Source of the DNA: Clostridium zeae
Lineage (GTDB): Bacteria > Bacillota > Clostridia > Clostridiales > Clostridiaceae
Reading direction: 5' to 3'
Length of the DNA stretch: 64,000 bases
Assembly: GCF_017312485.1 (NCBI RefSeq)
Contig: NZ_BMBA01000010.1
Span: forward strand, 85,103 to 149,102
Position numbers and translations under genes: made by a program. Below the pieces are notes generated by a model, which saw only the letters and a program-made list of their open reading frames with translations, searched no databases and was not told where the DNA came from. This document shows, piece after piece, positions 1 through 7,991 of the stretch (its first letter is position 1; each line of letters begins with the position of its first letter).

Positions 1-936
1 TTTGATCTTTTGAAGATTTTCTACATTCAAAACCTTACTTGGATCAAGTTTATTAAGTCCTAAGCTTACAACTGTTTCTTGTCCTTGTTTGATTTTATCA
101 TTAAGCATTCCTAAACCATTAGTTATTTGATTGGATCCATCAATTAATGCTGGGATACCTGTTGACGCCTTTAACTGGCCTAAGCCCCCTGTTATTTGAT
201 TTGATCCATTATAAAGCTGCGAAACTCCACTTGGCATTGCTGATGTCTTATCTTTTAATTGATTTAACCCATCACTTAACTTATTGGACCCATCCTTAAG
301 TTGTGAGACCCCATCTGCCATAGTTGGTACATTACTACCTAATGTATCTATACCATCATAAAGTTTCTTACTTCCATCTGCTGCTTGTTGCATTCCATCT
401 TTTAGTTCGTACATATTATCAAAAGTAACTTTCGTAAATTCCTTTGATATATTTGATGTGATTTTTTGCTGAATAGCTAGTTCAACTTTTCCTCCTATTT
501 GTGAAGCAAGAAAATTCTTTTTGTCGTTAGGCACAAACTTAATCTCTGGTGATTCAGGCTTGTGATCCTTTGAATTGATTATCTTACCAGAAAAATCTTC
601 AGGAATTACAAACATTGAATAATATTTGCTTCCTTCTAGTCCATCCTTAGCTTCTTGTAAAGTGGTAAATTGCCACCCCACTTCTCTATTCTCCTTAAGT
701 TCCTTTACAATATCATCGCCATAATTTACAGCCTTCCCATCATTCTCAGAACCTTTATCTAGATTTACTACTGCTACTGGAAGCTTATCCAATCTTGAAT
801 AAGGATCCCAAAATGCAGCTAGATAAAGCAAGCTGTATAACAAAGGCACTATGATAATTGCTATTACAGAAACTCTTATCAATCTGTTTCTAAATATGCT
901 AGAAATATCTTTCCAAGCAATTTTAGCAAATTTCAT
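1..936 (-). CDS. YhgE/Pip-type membrane protein, N-terminal part (cut by window edge)
   Basis: An open frame of 312 codons runs from the ATG at 936 to the window edge without a stop. The protein starts with a short cytoplasmic segment and one membrane helix (about residues 17-42), followed by a long extracellular region. After about residue 180 this region becomes a chain of repeats of the type DG-x-x-x-L-x-x-G-S-x-x-L, the coiled-coil signature of the YhgE/Pip family (Bacillus YhgE, lactococcal phage infection protein Pip). Family members usually have a C-terminal set of helices, which would lie outside the window. The start is supported by GTGGAAG just upstream. It is next to a TetR gene on the same strand, the usual yhgD-yhgE pairing, and a palindrome at 967-980 lies in its promoter region. 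The exact function of this family is not settled; export or envelope roles are inferred. Confidence 0.85.
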   Translation of the reverse strand, partial: MKFAKIAWKDISSIFRNRLIRVSVIAIIIVPLLYSLLYLAAFWDPYSRLDKLPVAVVNLDKGSENDGKAVNYGDDIVKELKENREVGWQFTTLQEAKDGLEGSKYYSMFVIPEDFSGKIINSKDHKPESPEIKFVPNDKKNFLASQIGGKVELAIQQKITSNISKEFTKVTFDNMYELKDGMQQAADGSKKLYDGIDTLGSNVPTMADGVSQLKDGSNKLSDGLNQLKDKTSAMPSGVSQLYNGSNQITGGLGQLKASTGIPALIDGSNQITNGLGMLNDKIKQGQETVVSLGLNKLDPSKVLNVENLQKIK

Positions 937-966
937 ACTTCCACCCCACTTTTCATAAGTTTTTGT

Positions 967-980
967 ACTGACTGGTCAGT
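967..980. promoter_or_regulatory. Candidate TetR operator upstream of the YhgE-like gene
   Basis: ACTGAC-TG-GTCAGT is a perfect 6+6 inverted repeat around a 2-bp centre, 31 bp before the YhgE-like start codon. Read on the other strand its core is TGACCAGTCA, which matches the core TGACCAGCCA found in front of the TetR gene at 1845. Two copies of one core, one before the target and one before the regulator, suggest binding by the TetR protein encoded at 1243-1818. Confidence 0.6.
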
Positions 981-1173
981 TCTATTTATACTATTTTTTC
1001 GTATCTTTTGCAAAAGCCTTTTATGGCATTTTATGTAATAAAATCAGCTAATTATGGAAATTATGCTTGATTATCTCTATTATCCTTACTTTTGTTTCCC
1101 TTTTTACATACTTATATTTATTAACGCTCTTTCCTACTATAGGTTAAGTAATTAAAAAATAGTTTTTAAGCGC

Positions 1174-1213
1174 AAAAAAATAGAGAGTAAAGAATTTCTT
1201 ACTCCCTATTTTT
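1174..1213 (-). terminator. Rho-independent terminator after the TetR gene
   Basis: The inverted repeat AAAAATAGRGAGTAA / TTACTCYCTATTTTT (one G-T pair) is followed by seven T residues on the minus strand. It lies just downstream of the TetR stop codon. Confidence 0.8.
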
Positions 1214-1242
1214 AAATCAATATCAAATTTTAAAAACTAATT

Positions 1243-1818
1243 TTACAGTTTACTTGTTTGTAACCCTCTAAAATTATAATCTATTAAATTATCAATAATA
1301 TTTTCTAAATTTATCTTATCTATATTTATTATTTCATAAACAGCTGCAGATATTAAGCTTCCAAAAAACGCATAAGCCATAAAGGAAACATCACCTTTTC
1401 TTATTAGACCAGTATCTGCTGCCTCTTTTATATATATTTCTATACCATATATATAGCGTTGAATCTGATTTCTAAGCTCTAGTTGTCTAAGCTCTTGTCC
1501 CCACAATTGACTCATTATAACCTTAAAAAACTCTTTATTTCTATACAGAAATGAAAGCTGTATTTTGCAAACTTCTTTCAGTTTAACTAATGCATCACCA
1601 TCCATACCGTTGACTTGATTTATTTCATCATGCATTAGATTGATGCCTTCTGTAATTATGAAGTTAAATATCTCTTCTTTACTTTTAAAATGATAATACA
1701 AAGTTCCTTTAGCTACTCCTGCTTCTAATGCTATTTCATCCATTGTAGCTCCATTATAACCAGCCTTTGAAAAGATACTTATTGCAGCTTCAAAGATTGC
1801 TTTTTTGGTTTTATTCAT
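1243..1818 (-). CDS. TetR/AcrR family transcriptional repressor (YhgD-like)
   Basis: A 191-residue protein with a TetR-type N-terminal helix-turn-helix (about residues 5-50): AAISIFSKAGYNGATMDEIA, then AGVAKGTLYYHFKSKEE, the recognition-helix signature. The C-terminal helical domain would bind a ligand that is not identifiable here. GGAGTG sits 9 bases before the ATG. The gene is followed by a YhgE/Pip-type membrane protein on the same strand, and a palindrome (1835-1860) lies directly before its own start, so autoregulation plus repression of the neighbour is the simple model. It has its own terminator, so the two genes are probably separate transcripts sharing a regulator. Confidence 0.92.
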   Translation of the reverse strand: MNKTKKAIFEAAISIFSKAGYNGATMDEIALEAGVAKGTLYYHFKSKEEIFNFIITEGINLMHDEINQVNGMDGDALVKLKEVCKIQLSFLYRNKEFFKVIMSQLWGQELRQLELRNQIQRYIYGIEIYIKEAADTGLIRKGDVSFMAYAFFGSLISAAVYEIINIDKINLENIIDNLIDYNFRGLQTSKL

Positions 1819-1834
1819 CTTAAATCACTCCGTA

Positions 1835-1860
1835 ATTTTTATTGACCAGCCAATAAAAAT
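1835..1860. promoter_or_regulatory. Candidate TetR operator upstream of the TetR gene
   Basis: ATTTTTATTG-ACCAGC-CAATAAAAAT has perfect 10-bp arms. The centre TTGACCAGCCAA resembles the centre of the palindrome at 967-980. It lies 17 bp before the tetR start codon, where binding would block transcription. Confidence 0.6.
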
Positions 1861-2065
1861 ATATAAATTAGGTAAACTAATAATATTTGAATATTGATTC
1901 AAAATATACTAAGTTTATTTAAGTTAAATATACAATACTTAGCTATGATTAACAATATTTATTTCAAATATTATACTTCAAATTGTTGACCGAAAAGTTA
2001 GATGTGATACAATTAGATGAAAATAAAGCTAACTTTATTATATATTTAAAAAGGTGAGGTACTCA

Positions 2066-2953
2066 ATGATTAAGATATACAATAGGAAAACAAAAACCTA
2101 TGAAGAAGAGCAAGTTGCTGGATTAAACTATTTAAAATGGTGTTATGAATCACCTATTGGAAAGAGCTTAACAGAGCTATTTATTAAAAGAAAGCTTTTT
2201 TCAAAGGTATATGGTTACTATTGCGATTCACCACTAAGTAAAGGTAAAGTAAATGAATTTATAGAAGAATTTAATATCGATACTAACTTATCAATAAAAA
2301 AACAATCCGAATTTACAAGCTTCAATGACTTTTTCTATAGAAAGTTAACAGAAGAAGCTCGTCCTATAGACATGAATAAAGACGCTTTAGTCTCCCCTGG
2401 AGATGGAAGGCTTTCTGTGTTTGAAAACATAGATTTAAATAATATAGTTCAAGTTAAAGGGCTTACTTATTCATTAAAAGAATTGATAAGTGATGATACC
2501 GTAGCCAATGAATATGAAGGTGGAACTTGCATACTACTTCGTTTATGTCCTACAGATTATCATAGATTCCATTTTATTGATTACGGAACATGCGGCGACA
2601 CTAAAAAGATAGACGGACAGTACTATTCAGTAAATCCAATAGCTTTAGAGAAGGTTCCAAAGCTTTTCTGTCAAAACAAGAGAGAATGGTCATTATTTAA
2701 ATCTGAGAACTTTGGTGACATACTTCACATTGAAGTTGGTGCTACTTGTGTTGGAACTATAATTCAAAGCTATACACCTAATAAAAAAGTTGAAAAAGGC
2801 GCCGAAAAAGGTTATTTTAAGTTTGGCGGATCTACAACCATATTATTTTTGAAAAAAGGTGTTGCTAAAGTGCATCAGGATATAATACATCAGACTTCTC
2901 TTGGGTACGAAACAAAAGTAACAATGGGAGAAACTATCGGAGCAAAACTTTAG
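2066..2953 (+). CDS. psd: Phosphatidylserine decarboxylase proenzyme
   Basis: This membrane-associated enzyme removes CO2 from phosphatidylserine to give phosphatidylethanolamine. The proenzyme cleaves itself at a Gly-Ser bond to form a pyruvoyl group; here the site is the FGGST motif about 40 residues from the C-terminus. Other family marks are PGDGR and the DYHRFHF histidine segment. I chose the ATG at 2066 (295 aa) and not the upstream GTG at 2054, because that GTG is part of the ribosome binding site AAGGTGAGGT. The length fits the short clostridial class. The gene stands alone; no phosphatidylserine synthase gene is visible beside it. A terminator follows. Confidence 0.95.
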   Translation: MIKIYNRKTKTYEEEQVAGLNYLKWCYESPIGKSLTELFIKRKLFSKVYGYYCDSPLSKGKVNEFIEEFNIDTNLSIKKQSEFTSFNDFFYRKLTEEARPIDMNKDALVSPGDGRLSVFENIDLNNIVQVKGLTYSLKELISDDTVANEYEGGTCILLRLCPTDYHRFHFIDYGTCGDTKKIDGQYYSVNPIALEKVPKLFCQNKREWSLFKSENFGDILHIEVGATCVGTIIQSYTPNKKVEKGAEKGYFKFGGSTTILFLKKGVAKVHQDIIHQTSLGYETKVTMGETIGAKL

Positions 2954-2998
2954 ATAATATATTATTAATAAAGTAGTATATTTTAGCTCAATATAGTA

Positions 2999-3036
2999 CT
3001 AAAAGCCTTTTCTTAATTATCAGAAGAGGCTTTTAG
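2999..3036. terminator. Bidirectional terminator between psd and the CARF nuclease gene
   Basis: CTAAAAGCCTTTTCT / AGAAGAGGCTTTTAG hairpin between two convergent genes, with A/T-rich flanks usable from both sides. Confidence 0.8.
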
Positions 3037-3047
3037 CATATAAATAG

Positions 3048-4196
3048 CTATTTTAGTATTATCTTTCTTAACTTTTCTTCAAAACCTTTCTTATTTCCAT
3101 CATATATAACTAACTCAATATTCATTTCTTTAGCTCTTTCTTCTACAGAATGTTTTAATGGAACTTTTGTTGCTACTAAAATCTTTACTACATTCTCTCC
3201 ACCTAATTGCTCCGCATATACATTAAGTTCATTAAGTGCAATCTCATCATACTTTGCTGTATCTTTGCAGGATATACAGATGAGAGTTGAGTCTTTAATC
3301 GCAACTACATCTAACTCATTTTTCACTCTGTTCCTTTCACTATCCCACAAAAATAGTAATCCACTCTTAACATCATCTACCTGTCGTATATTATCTACTA
3401 CTCGCTTTGTATATGCTTCTAACCAAGAACCGCTTTTGAATATAAAGCTTTTTATGTGGTTGTTTAGAAATTTTATTGTGATATAATTGTGTTTCCCTGA
3501 GGTATACTGTATTTGATTATTTTTTTTCAATAAATCAAGCATAGAATTATATATATCCATTTCTTCTTTAGTAAGATACTTCATATCAAGTTTTATTGTC
3601 ATAGGCTCCAATTGATTATGGATAAACACCTTAGAATCATACAACCTATATTTTAAACGCTCCCATATATCTAAATTATTTGATATCAAATCTGTTATTT
3701 GATCAATTATTGCTTTGCTGTTACTTTCAGTAGAATCTACTATTATAGACCCTCCTGAGCTTTCAATAATTTCTTGTATATTTAGATCGTAAAAATCTTC
3801 ATCAGTTATATCGATATTGTCATCATTAAAACTTATGAGCTTTTTATTTTCAATATCTAAGTAAATACACTTTATATTGTACTTTTTTGCAAGATAGAGT
3901 AAGGTTAGCGAGTAGATTCTTTGCCCTCTTGTTACGTTTATTAATAAACCCTTATCTTTATATTTATCAAATACTGCTTTAATGCTTTCAACATCAAATT
4001 TTTCTATAGGTTCACTAATAAATGCAACATTAGAAAACTTACTATTATAATATTTCTTTAAATTATCTAATTGAAGCTGTTGCTCTTTAACTTGCTTATA
4101 TATATATATAACTTCTTTAGGTTTAAATCTCTCAGTAGCTATTATATTAGCTTCATTATGGGTGTCTAATAAGTTTACTAAAGTATTATATTCCAC
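3048..4196 (-). CDS. CARF-domain nuclease of the DUF1887 (Card1/Can2) type
   Basis: A 382-residue protein. The first ~150 residues look like a Rossmann-like CARF sensor: alternating strands and helices with INVTRGQR at 86-93, where the family usually has an N-x-T-G-G-T-K type ligand motif. The C-terminal part resembles a PD-(D/E)XK nuclease: E260 in GSWLE, E294-x-D296 in NELDV, and K311 in CISCK. In Card1 and Can2 proteins this architecture gives a DNA/RNA nuclease switched on by cyclic oligoadenylate made by type III CRISPR systems. No cas gene or CRISPR array is in the window, so this copy appears to stand alone. The ligand motif is degenerate (R90 and Q92 replace residues usual in the family), so the activator may differ. 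The family call is good; the function is inferred. Confidence 0.75.
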   Translation of the reverse strand: MEYNTLVNLLDTHNEANIIATERFKPKEVIYIYKQVKEQQLQLDNLKKYYNSKFSNVAFISEPIEKFDVESIKAVFDKYKDKGLLINVTRGQRIYSLTLLYLAKKYNIKCIYLDIENKKLISFNDDNIDITDEDFYDLNIQEIIESSGGSIIVDSTESNSKAIIDQITDLISNNLDIWERLKYRLYDSKVFIHNQLEPMTIKLDMKYLTKEEMDIYNSMLDLLKKNNQIQYTSGKHNYITIKFLNNHIKSFIFKSGSWLEAYTKRVVDNIRQVDDVKSGLLFLWDSERNRVKNELDVVAIKDSTLICISCKDTAKYDEIALNELNVYAEQLGGENVVKILVATKVPLKHSVEERAKEMNIELVIYDGNKKGFEEKLRKIILK

Positions 4197-4397
4197 TTAA
4201 TCACCTCAAAATTATCTTTTTATTATATATCTTGTGAATACAAGCATGCTTATATACACATATAAAAATTAGCTGTTCTAACTATAAATTTTATTACGAA
4301 GTGATACATCCATATATTATCTTACTTATTCAATAGTCATTGCTTCTTGCTATATAGCATGTACAACTTATCAATTGAAGTTAAAATTCACATTTAT

Positions 4398-4425
4398 AGA
4401 TGATTCACTTCATATTTATAAAACT
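4398..4425. repeat. Weak partial copy of the 97-bp palindromic element
   Basis: AGATGATTCACTTCATATTT resembles the left end of the element at 7992-8088. A right-end-like GAAGTGATACATCC also occurs near 4309-4322. Both are too decayed to be certain. Confidence 0.3.
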
Positions 4426-4447
4426 TCTGTATAATTAAGATAAAATT

Positions 4448-4539
4448 TATAGGGTTCATCACTAATTGTAGTTACAAGACTAAGCATTATAAAAATTATT
4501 AGTCTATATAAAATACTATTATAGTGAAGAAACCCTATA
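4448..4539. other. Nested inverted repeat downstream of the 94-aa ORF
   Basis: Outer arms TATAGGGTT-CAT-CACTA and TAGTG-AAG-AAACCCTATA enclose an inner hairpin AGACTAA / TTAGTCT. It begins 22 bp after the stop codon of the 94-aa gene on the minus strand, so it may end that transcript, although no long T-run follows. It is the only visible structure in the 4197-4561 gap apart from the weak repeat remnant. Confidence 0.5.
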
Positions 4540-4561
4540 GCAGTTTATTTCTGATTATTTA

Positions 4562-4846
4562 TTAAAACATGCTAAATTTTTTTCCATGAGGCCTTGTTAG
4601 TACATAAGCTAATGAAGCAACTGAAACTACCAATCCAACACTAGCATATATACATTCCTTCATTCCCCAATCTTCAAACATTTCATGTTGTTTATCATTA
4701 TTATGGTGATGATCATATTCTTTTTGTTCGCAATGATCATATTCCATATAAGCGGATTCTAAATCTTCCTTTGGAAAAGGTGATCTTTTATACTTCATAA
4801 GATGTCTAAATTCTTTATTAAGGTTTACTCCTACACTCCTATTCAT
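4562..4846 (-). CDS. Hypothetical small membrane protein, histidine-rich
   Basis: A 94-residue frame with no family I recognise. The N-terminal two thirds is polar, with a His/Asp/Glu cluster near residues 36-54 (HCEQ, EYDHHHNN, KQHEMFEDW). One membrane helix follows (about residues 66-84) and a short basic tail ends the protein. The ATG at 4846 lacks a clear ribosome binding site, so either the start is wrong or expression depends on the structured leader upstream (4862-5030). The histidine cluster could bind metal, but that is a guess. Confidence 0.5.
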   Translation of the reverse strand: MNRSVGVNLNKEFRHLMKYKRSPFPKEDLESAYMEYDHCEQKEYDHHHNNDKQHEMFEDWGMKECIYASVGLVVSVASLAYVLTRPHGKKFSMF

Positions 4847-4861
4847 ATATACCGTTATGTA

Positions 4862-5030
4862 AACAAAAAAACTCTATAAAAACTATAGAAATTTATGTTT
4901 ACTTCCTACTTCACCGTGCACGACTTATATATCAATAAAATATATATTTTCGCCTGGTCTAACACTCCATAGGCTTAATTTCGGATGTATCCACCCTACA
5001 TGAGACATAATTTTATACAAAATTAGTCTA
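4862..5030 (-). ncRNA. Candidate structured RNA / leader upstream of the 94-aa ORF
   Basis: This non-coding stretch is more GC-rich than its surroundings and highly structured on the minus strand. It begins with a hairpin AGAC-AATTTT / AAAATT-GTCT (5003-5030). Then come ATGTAGGGTGGATACAT, a GCCT...AGGC element, a TATATA hairpin and CGTGCACGGTGAAGTAGG. It ends with the hairpin TCTATA-GTTTT-TATAGA followed by GTTTTTTT, a weak terminator. The arrangement resembles either a riboswitch with an expression platform or a small independent RNA. I could not match it to a riboswitch class I know. Boundaries are approximate. Confidence 0.45.
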
Positions 5031-5224
5031 AACAAACGGTCTTTCAACTCCTTTCAAATTTATTGACCAATTTATTAAAAGTATCAATATAAGGATTCCC
5101 TAAATATTAAAATTTAAGTCATAAAAATCATTTATAACTATCTTATTTTATTATTTACCTCTCATATAATTTATATTTATGTAAATAATAAAAACGTAAC
5201 TCAAATGGAAAGGAGAAAATTATT

Positions 5225-5458
5225 ATGGCTCAACACAAAATCATGAGTTTTAGAGATGAAAACGGAAATAAAATCGAATATAAGATTTTAGATCAGGTCT
5301 TAGTTAATTCAGCTGAATATGTTCTTATGTGTCCTGTTAATGATGAAAGTAGTGTGGAAATATATAAGATAAAGTTTGATAAACATTGGAATGAATCACT
5401 AGAAGAAGTAGAAAGCCAAGATATAATTAATCAAGTAAAACAAACTGCTCACCTATAA
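5225..5458 (+). CDS. DUF1292 family protein (YrzB-like)
   Basis: A 77-residue acidic protein of the DUF1292 family, found widely in Firmicutes. The typical pattern is visible: a small beta-rich domain starting FRDENGNKIEYKILDQV, then the EYVLMCPV core, then an acidic end. The role is unknown. AAAGGAGAAAA precedes the ATG and a strong hairpin follows. It is monocistronic here, unlike the common placement beside yrrK and alaS. Confidence 0.85.
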   Translation: MAQHKIMSFRDENGNKIEYKILDQVLVNSAEYVLMCPVNDESSVEIYKIKFDKHWNESLEEVESQDIINQVKQTAHL

Positions 5459-5462
5459 TAGT

Positions 5463-5498
5463 TTATTAGCCCAGATTAATGATAATCTGGGCTAATAA
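5463..5498. terminator. Hairpin between DUF1292 gene and fluoride channel gene
   Basis: TTATTAGCCCAGATTA / TAATCTGGGCTAATAA is a perfect 16-bp stem with a 4-base loop between convergent genes. The T-run is poor, so termination is inferred from position and stem strength. A second small hairpin (AGGTG / CACCT) lies at 5503-5521. Confidence 0.65.
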
Positions 5499-5540
5499 AT
5501 TAAGGTGCTTATAAAACACCTATCTGTGATATAAAAATTT

Positions 5541-5915
5541 TTATATATTTTGCGCTATTCCTTTTCCCAGTACTACTCCAATAAGACTTAAGAAAAGATT
5601 TAAACATATATTAACCATCGCTAATATATATGAACCTTCGGAAAACAAACTAATTGTTTCATTGCTAAAGGTAGAGAATGTTGTTAAACCTCCCATTATT
5701 CCAGTGGTTAAAAATAATTTTAGATTTGGAGAAATCATTTGTGTGCTAATACTTAGTTGTGTTATAAAACCTATAAGTATTCCTCCCACCACATTTACAA
5801 TAAGTGTGCCATAAGGTAAAGTCGTGCCAAATAACTTTGGAGAATGGATTGATATAATATATCTTAAGGCAGATCCTATAAATCCACCTATTCCTACATA
5901 TAATATTTTTTGCAT
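5541..5915 (-). CDS. crcB: Fluoride ion channel (CrcB/Fluc)
   Basis: A 124-residue, four-helix protein that exports fluoride as a dual-topology dimer. Family marks are GGFIGSALRY near the start, NVVGGILIGF in helix 2, and GIMGGLTTFSTFS in helix 3 with the phenylalanine/threonine track. The length is that of a single Fluc subunit. Only one copy is present, so a homodimer is expected unless a second gene exists elsewhere. GGTGG precedes the ATG. I looked for a fluoride riboswitch in the 90 bp upstream and did not see one. Confidence 0.93.
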   Translation of the reverse strand: MQKILYVGIGGFIGSALRYIISIHSPKLFGTTLPYGTLIVNVVGGILIGFITQLSISTQMISPNLKLFLTTGIMGGLTTFSTFSNETISLFSEGSYILAMVNICLNLFLSLIGVVLGKGIAQNI

Positions 5916-5953
5916 AGTCTTACCACCTTAAAATATAATTTATTTAATAAAAC

Positions 5954-5991
5954 AAAAGAGGACAAGTCATGATCACAGCTATCCTTTTTCT
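5954..5991 (-). terminator. Probable terminator after the hemerythrin gene
   Basis: Stem AAAAGGA / TCCTCTTTT around an internal TGATCA palindrome, just downstream of the hemerythrin stop codon on the minus strand. Confidence 0.55.
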
Positions 5992-6006
5992 CATTAAAAT
6001 TACTCT

Positions 6007-6414
6007 TTACAGATTTTGTTCTACATCATGTACATATTGAGAATCTTTACTAAGTATATGTTGTCTTATCCATGCAACTATAAATGTTAATATATCAATT
6101 ATATACTGATCTTGATTAGATTCTATATCATCAATATCTATCTCATCAATCTTTTCAATAAAATAATCATGTTGTAGTTTATGTGTAAAGATTTGCTTAT
6201 GATTTACACTCTCCATTAGCTTTTCTTCCTCGCTAAAATGAAACTTAGCATAATCTTTTAATTCACTTATAACCTTATTCACCTTTTCATACTTGTTGCT
6301 ACAGGAATCATCTTTAAGAAGATTATAACACTGATCAGCAAGTTCAAATAATCTTCTATGCTCTTTATCTATCTTATCTATTCCGGTTTCATAATCTTTC
6401 GTAAGCTCAAACAT
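6007..6414 (-). CDS. Bacteriohemerythrin
   Basis: A 135-residue four-helix O2-binding protein with a di-iron site. All ligand motifs are visible in order: H19 in DKEHRRLF, HFSEEEKLM, HKLQHDYF, and the C-terminal W-x-x-x-H-I-x-x-x-D as WIRQHILSKD. Length and motif spacing match single-domain bacteriohemerythrins, with no fused sensor domain. In an anaerobe it may scavenge or deliver oxygen, or buffer iron; that part is inferred from family knowledge. Confidence 0.93.
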   Translation of the reverse strand: MFELTKDYETGIDKIDKEHRRLFELADQCYNLLKDDSCSNKYEKVNKVISELKDYAKFHFSEEEKLMESVNHKQIFTHKLQHDYFIEKIDEIDIDDIESNQDQYIIDILTFIVAWIRQHILSKDSQYVHDVEQNL

Positions 6415-6478
6415 TAATTTTCTCCCTTTTAAGTTTTATCTAAATTCACATTATAATAGTAAGTATTCCCCGTAATAT

Positions 6479-6520
6479 AATAAAACTTCAGGTTTACTGA
6501 AATAAGCCTGAAGTTTTATT
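6479..6520 (-). terminator. Terminator after the glyoxalase-family gene
   Basis: AATAAAACTTCAGG / CCTGAAGTTTTATT hairpin one base downstream of the stop codon at 6522. Confidence 0.75.
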
Positions 6521-6521
6521 A

Positions 6522-6890
6522 CTATCTTGTGGGAATTATCTCAATCCAATATTCATCCGGGTCATTAATAAAATATATTCCCATTGATTTATTTTCAAAA
6601 CAAATACATCCCATCTCCTCATGAAGAGCATGAGCTGCATCAAAATCATCAACTTTTAGTGCAAGATGGAACTCGTTGTCTCCTAGGTTATATGGTTCTT
6701 TCCAATCTCTAAGCCAAGTAAGCTCTAAAGTATGTGTTGATACACCGTCACCTAAATAAACTAGTATAAAACTTCCATCTCCAGCAACTTTTCTTCTAAC
6801 TTCCTTTAACCCCAAAGCTTTTTCATAAAAAGCCAAGCTCTTTTCAAGATCTAAAACATTTATGTTGTTATGGTCAAATCTAAAATTCAT
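6522..6890 (-). CDS. Glyoxalase I / VOC superfamily protein (lactoylglutathione lyase-like)
   Basis: A 122-residue protein of the vicinal oxygen chelate fold with two beta-alpha-beta-beta-beta modules. Metal ligands expected for glyoxalase I are present: His near the start (FDHNNI), Glu in HTLELTW, His in EFHLAL and Glu in YWIEIIP. The enzyme isomerises thiohemiacetals of methylglyoxal, although the true thiol cofactor in clostridia is uncertain. I moved the start to the ATG at 6890, because AGGAGG lies 7 bases before it, whereas an upstream TTG at 6896 would be only one base from that site. Confidence 0.88.
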   Translation of the reverse strand: MNFRFDHNNINVLDLEKSLAFYEKALGLKEVRRKVAGDGSFILVYLGDGVSTHTLELTWLRDWKEPYNLGDNEFHLALKVDDFDAAHALHEEMGCICFENKSMGIYFINDPDEYWIEIIPTR

Positions 6891-6904
6891 ATTCAAACCT
6901 CCTC

Positions 6905-7248
6905 AAAAATAAAGTATTATAAAATAATATTTTATTAATTAATTATTATTTTTCATAATGTAAATAGTCATCATTTTATAATACAAGTTATAGCTCTCAT
7001 CCGTAAAATTATTTTTCTTGATTATAATTATATTATAAAATTTATATTTAATGAACATCATAATACAAAAAAATGTTTATATGTTCCAATATTTTCACTC
7101 ATTGTATGAAATTTTATTTCTATTTATCATATATTCTTAGCTAAAGTATAATAATATTTTTATGATTATTGAAGTATTTTATAATAAGGTCTATAATTTG
7201 TAATAATTGTAAGTTAACTTTTGACAAATCATGAAACGAGGGATATAA
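6905..7248. other. AT-rich intergenic region
   Basis: About 340 bp between divergent genes. It has very high A+T and no reading frame of note, and I see no clear hairpin or promoter pair. It must hold the promoters of both flanking genes. Confidence 0.6.
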
Positions 7249-7983
7249 ATGAATAAATTTAATGTAAAAATAAACTATCTTTACAATAGCGGATTTTCAG
7301 TAGAAACTGAAAACTATTTTCTAATCTTCGATTACTTTAAGGACACTGTTGATAGTGCTATAAAAAATAGAACAACTGGTGCTATAAGCGAAGAAGACTT
7401 GAATATACCTAAAAAACTAATAGTATTCTCCTCCCACAGCCACGCAGATCATTTTAATCCAGTTATTCTTGAATGGGAAGGCGTAAGATCAGACATTAGT
7501 TATGTGTTAAGCAGTGATATACAGCCTAATAGCAATAGTAAAAACATTAACATAATATCAGCTTATGAAACATTAAATATACAAGATGTAGAGATCAAAG
7601 CTTTTGGTTCAACAGATCTAGGAATATCTTTTTTAGTTAAGGTTGATGGCACCAACATATTTCACTCAGGAGATTTAAATTGGTGGTATTGGTGGGATGA
7701 TGAAGCTGCTGATATTAAAGAAGCTGAGCGGATGTTCAAAGCTGAAATATCAAAGATAAAAGGAAATGAAATAGATATAGCATTATTTCCTGTAGATCCA
7801 AGACTCGAACACAATTATTGTGTTGGCGGAGAATACTTCATAAAAGAACTCTATCCAAAAGCATTTATACCAATGCATTTTGGTGAAGATTATACAACTA
7901 CAACAAAGTTCAAAGAAAAGGTTGCATCGCTACCTGTAGATGTTAAAGAAATAAAACATAGAGGCCAAGAATTACAACTATAA
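7249..7983 (+). CDS. MBL-fold metal-dependent hydrolase
   Basis: A 244-residue metallo-beta-lactamase-fold protein. The metal motif SSHSHADHF (H-x-H-x-D-H) is near residue 64, a second ligand region HSGDLNWWYW follows near 142, and PMHFGEDY is near 203. This spacing fits the small UlaG/UPF0173-like hydrolases more than glyoxalase II. The substrate is unknown. GAGGGATATAA precedes the ATG. The gene ends 8 bp before a 97-bp palindromic element that may terminate it. Confidence 0.85.
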   Translation: MNKFNVKINYLYNSGFSVETENYFLIFDYFKDTVDSAIKNRTTGAISEEDLNIPKKLIVFSSHSHADHFNPVILEWEGVRSDISYVLSSDIQPNSNSKNINIISAYETLNIQDVEIKAFGSTDLGISFLVKVDGTNIFHSGDLNWWYWWDDEAADIKEAERMFKAEISKIKGNEIDIALFPVDPRLEHNYCVGGEYFIKELYPKAFIPMHFGEDYTTTTKFKEKVASLPVDVKEIKHRGQELQL

Positions 7984-7991
7984 CTCTATAC

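Noticed and set aside
5916..6006. Fluoride riboswitch before crcB
   Set aside because: I looked for the conserved GG-x-GATGG / CTGATG pattern and did not find it; the only hairpin is the hemerythrin terminator.
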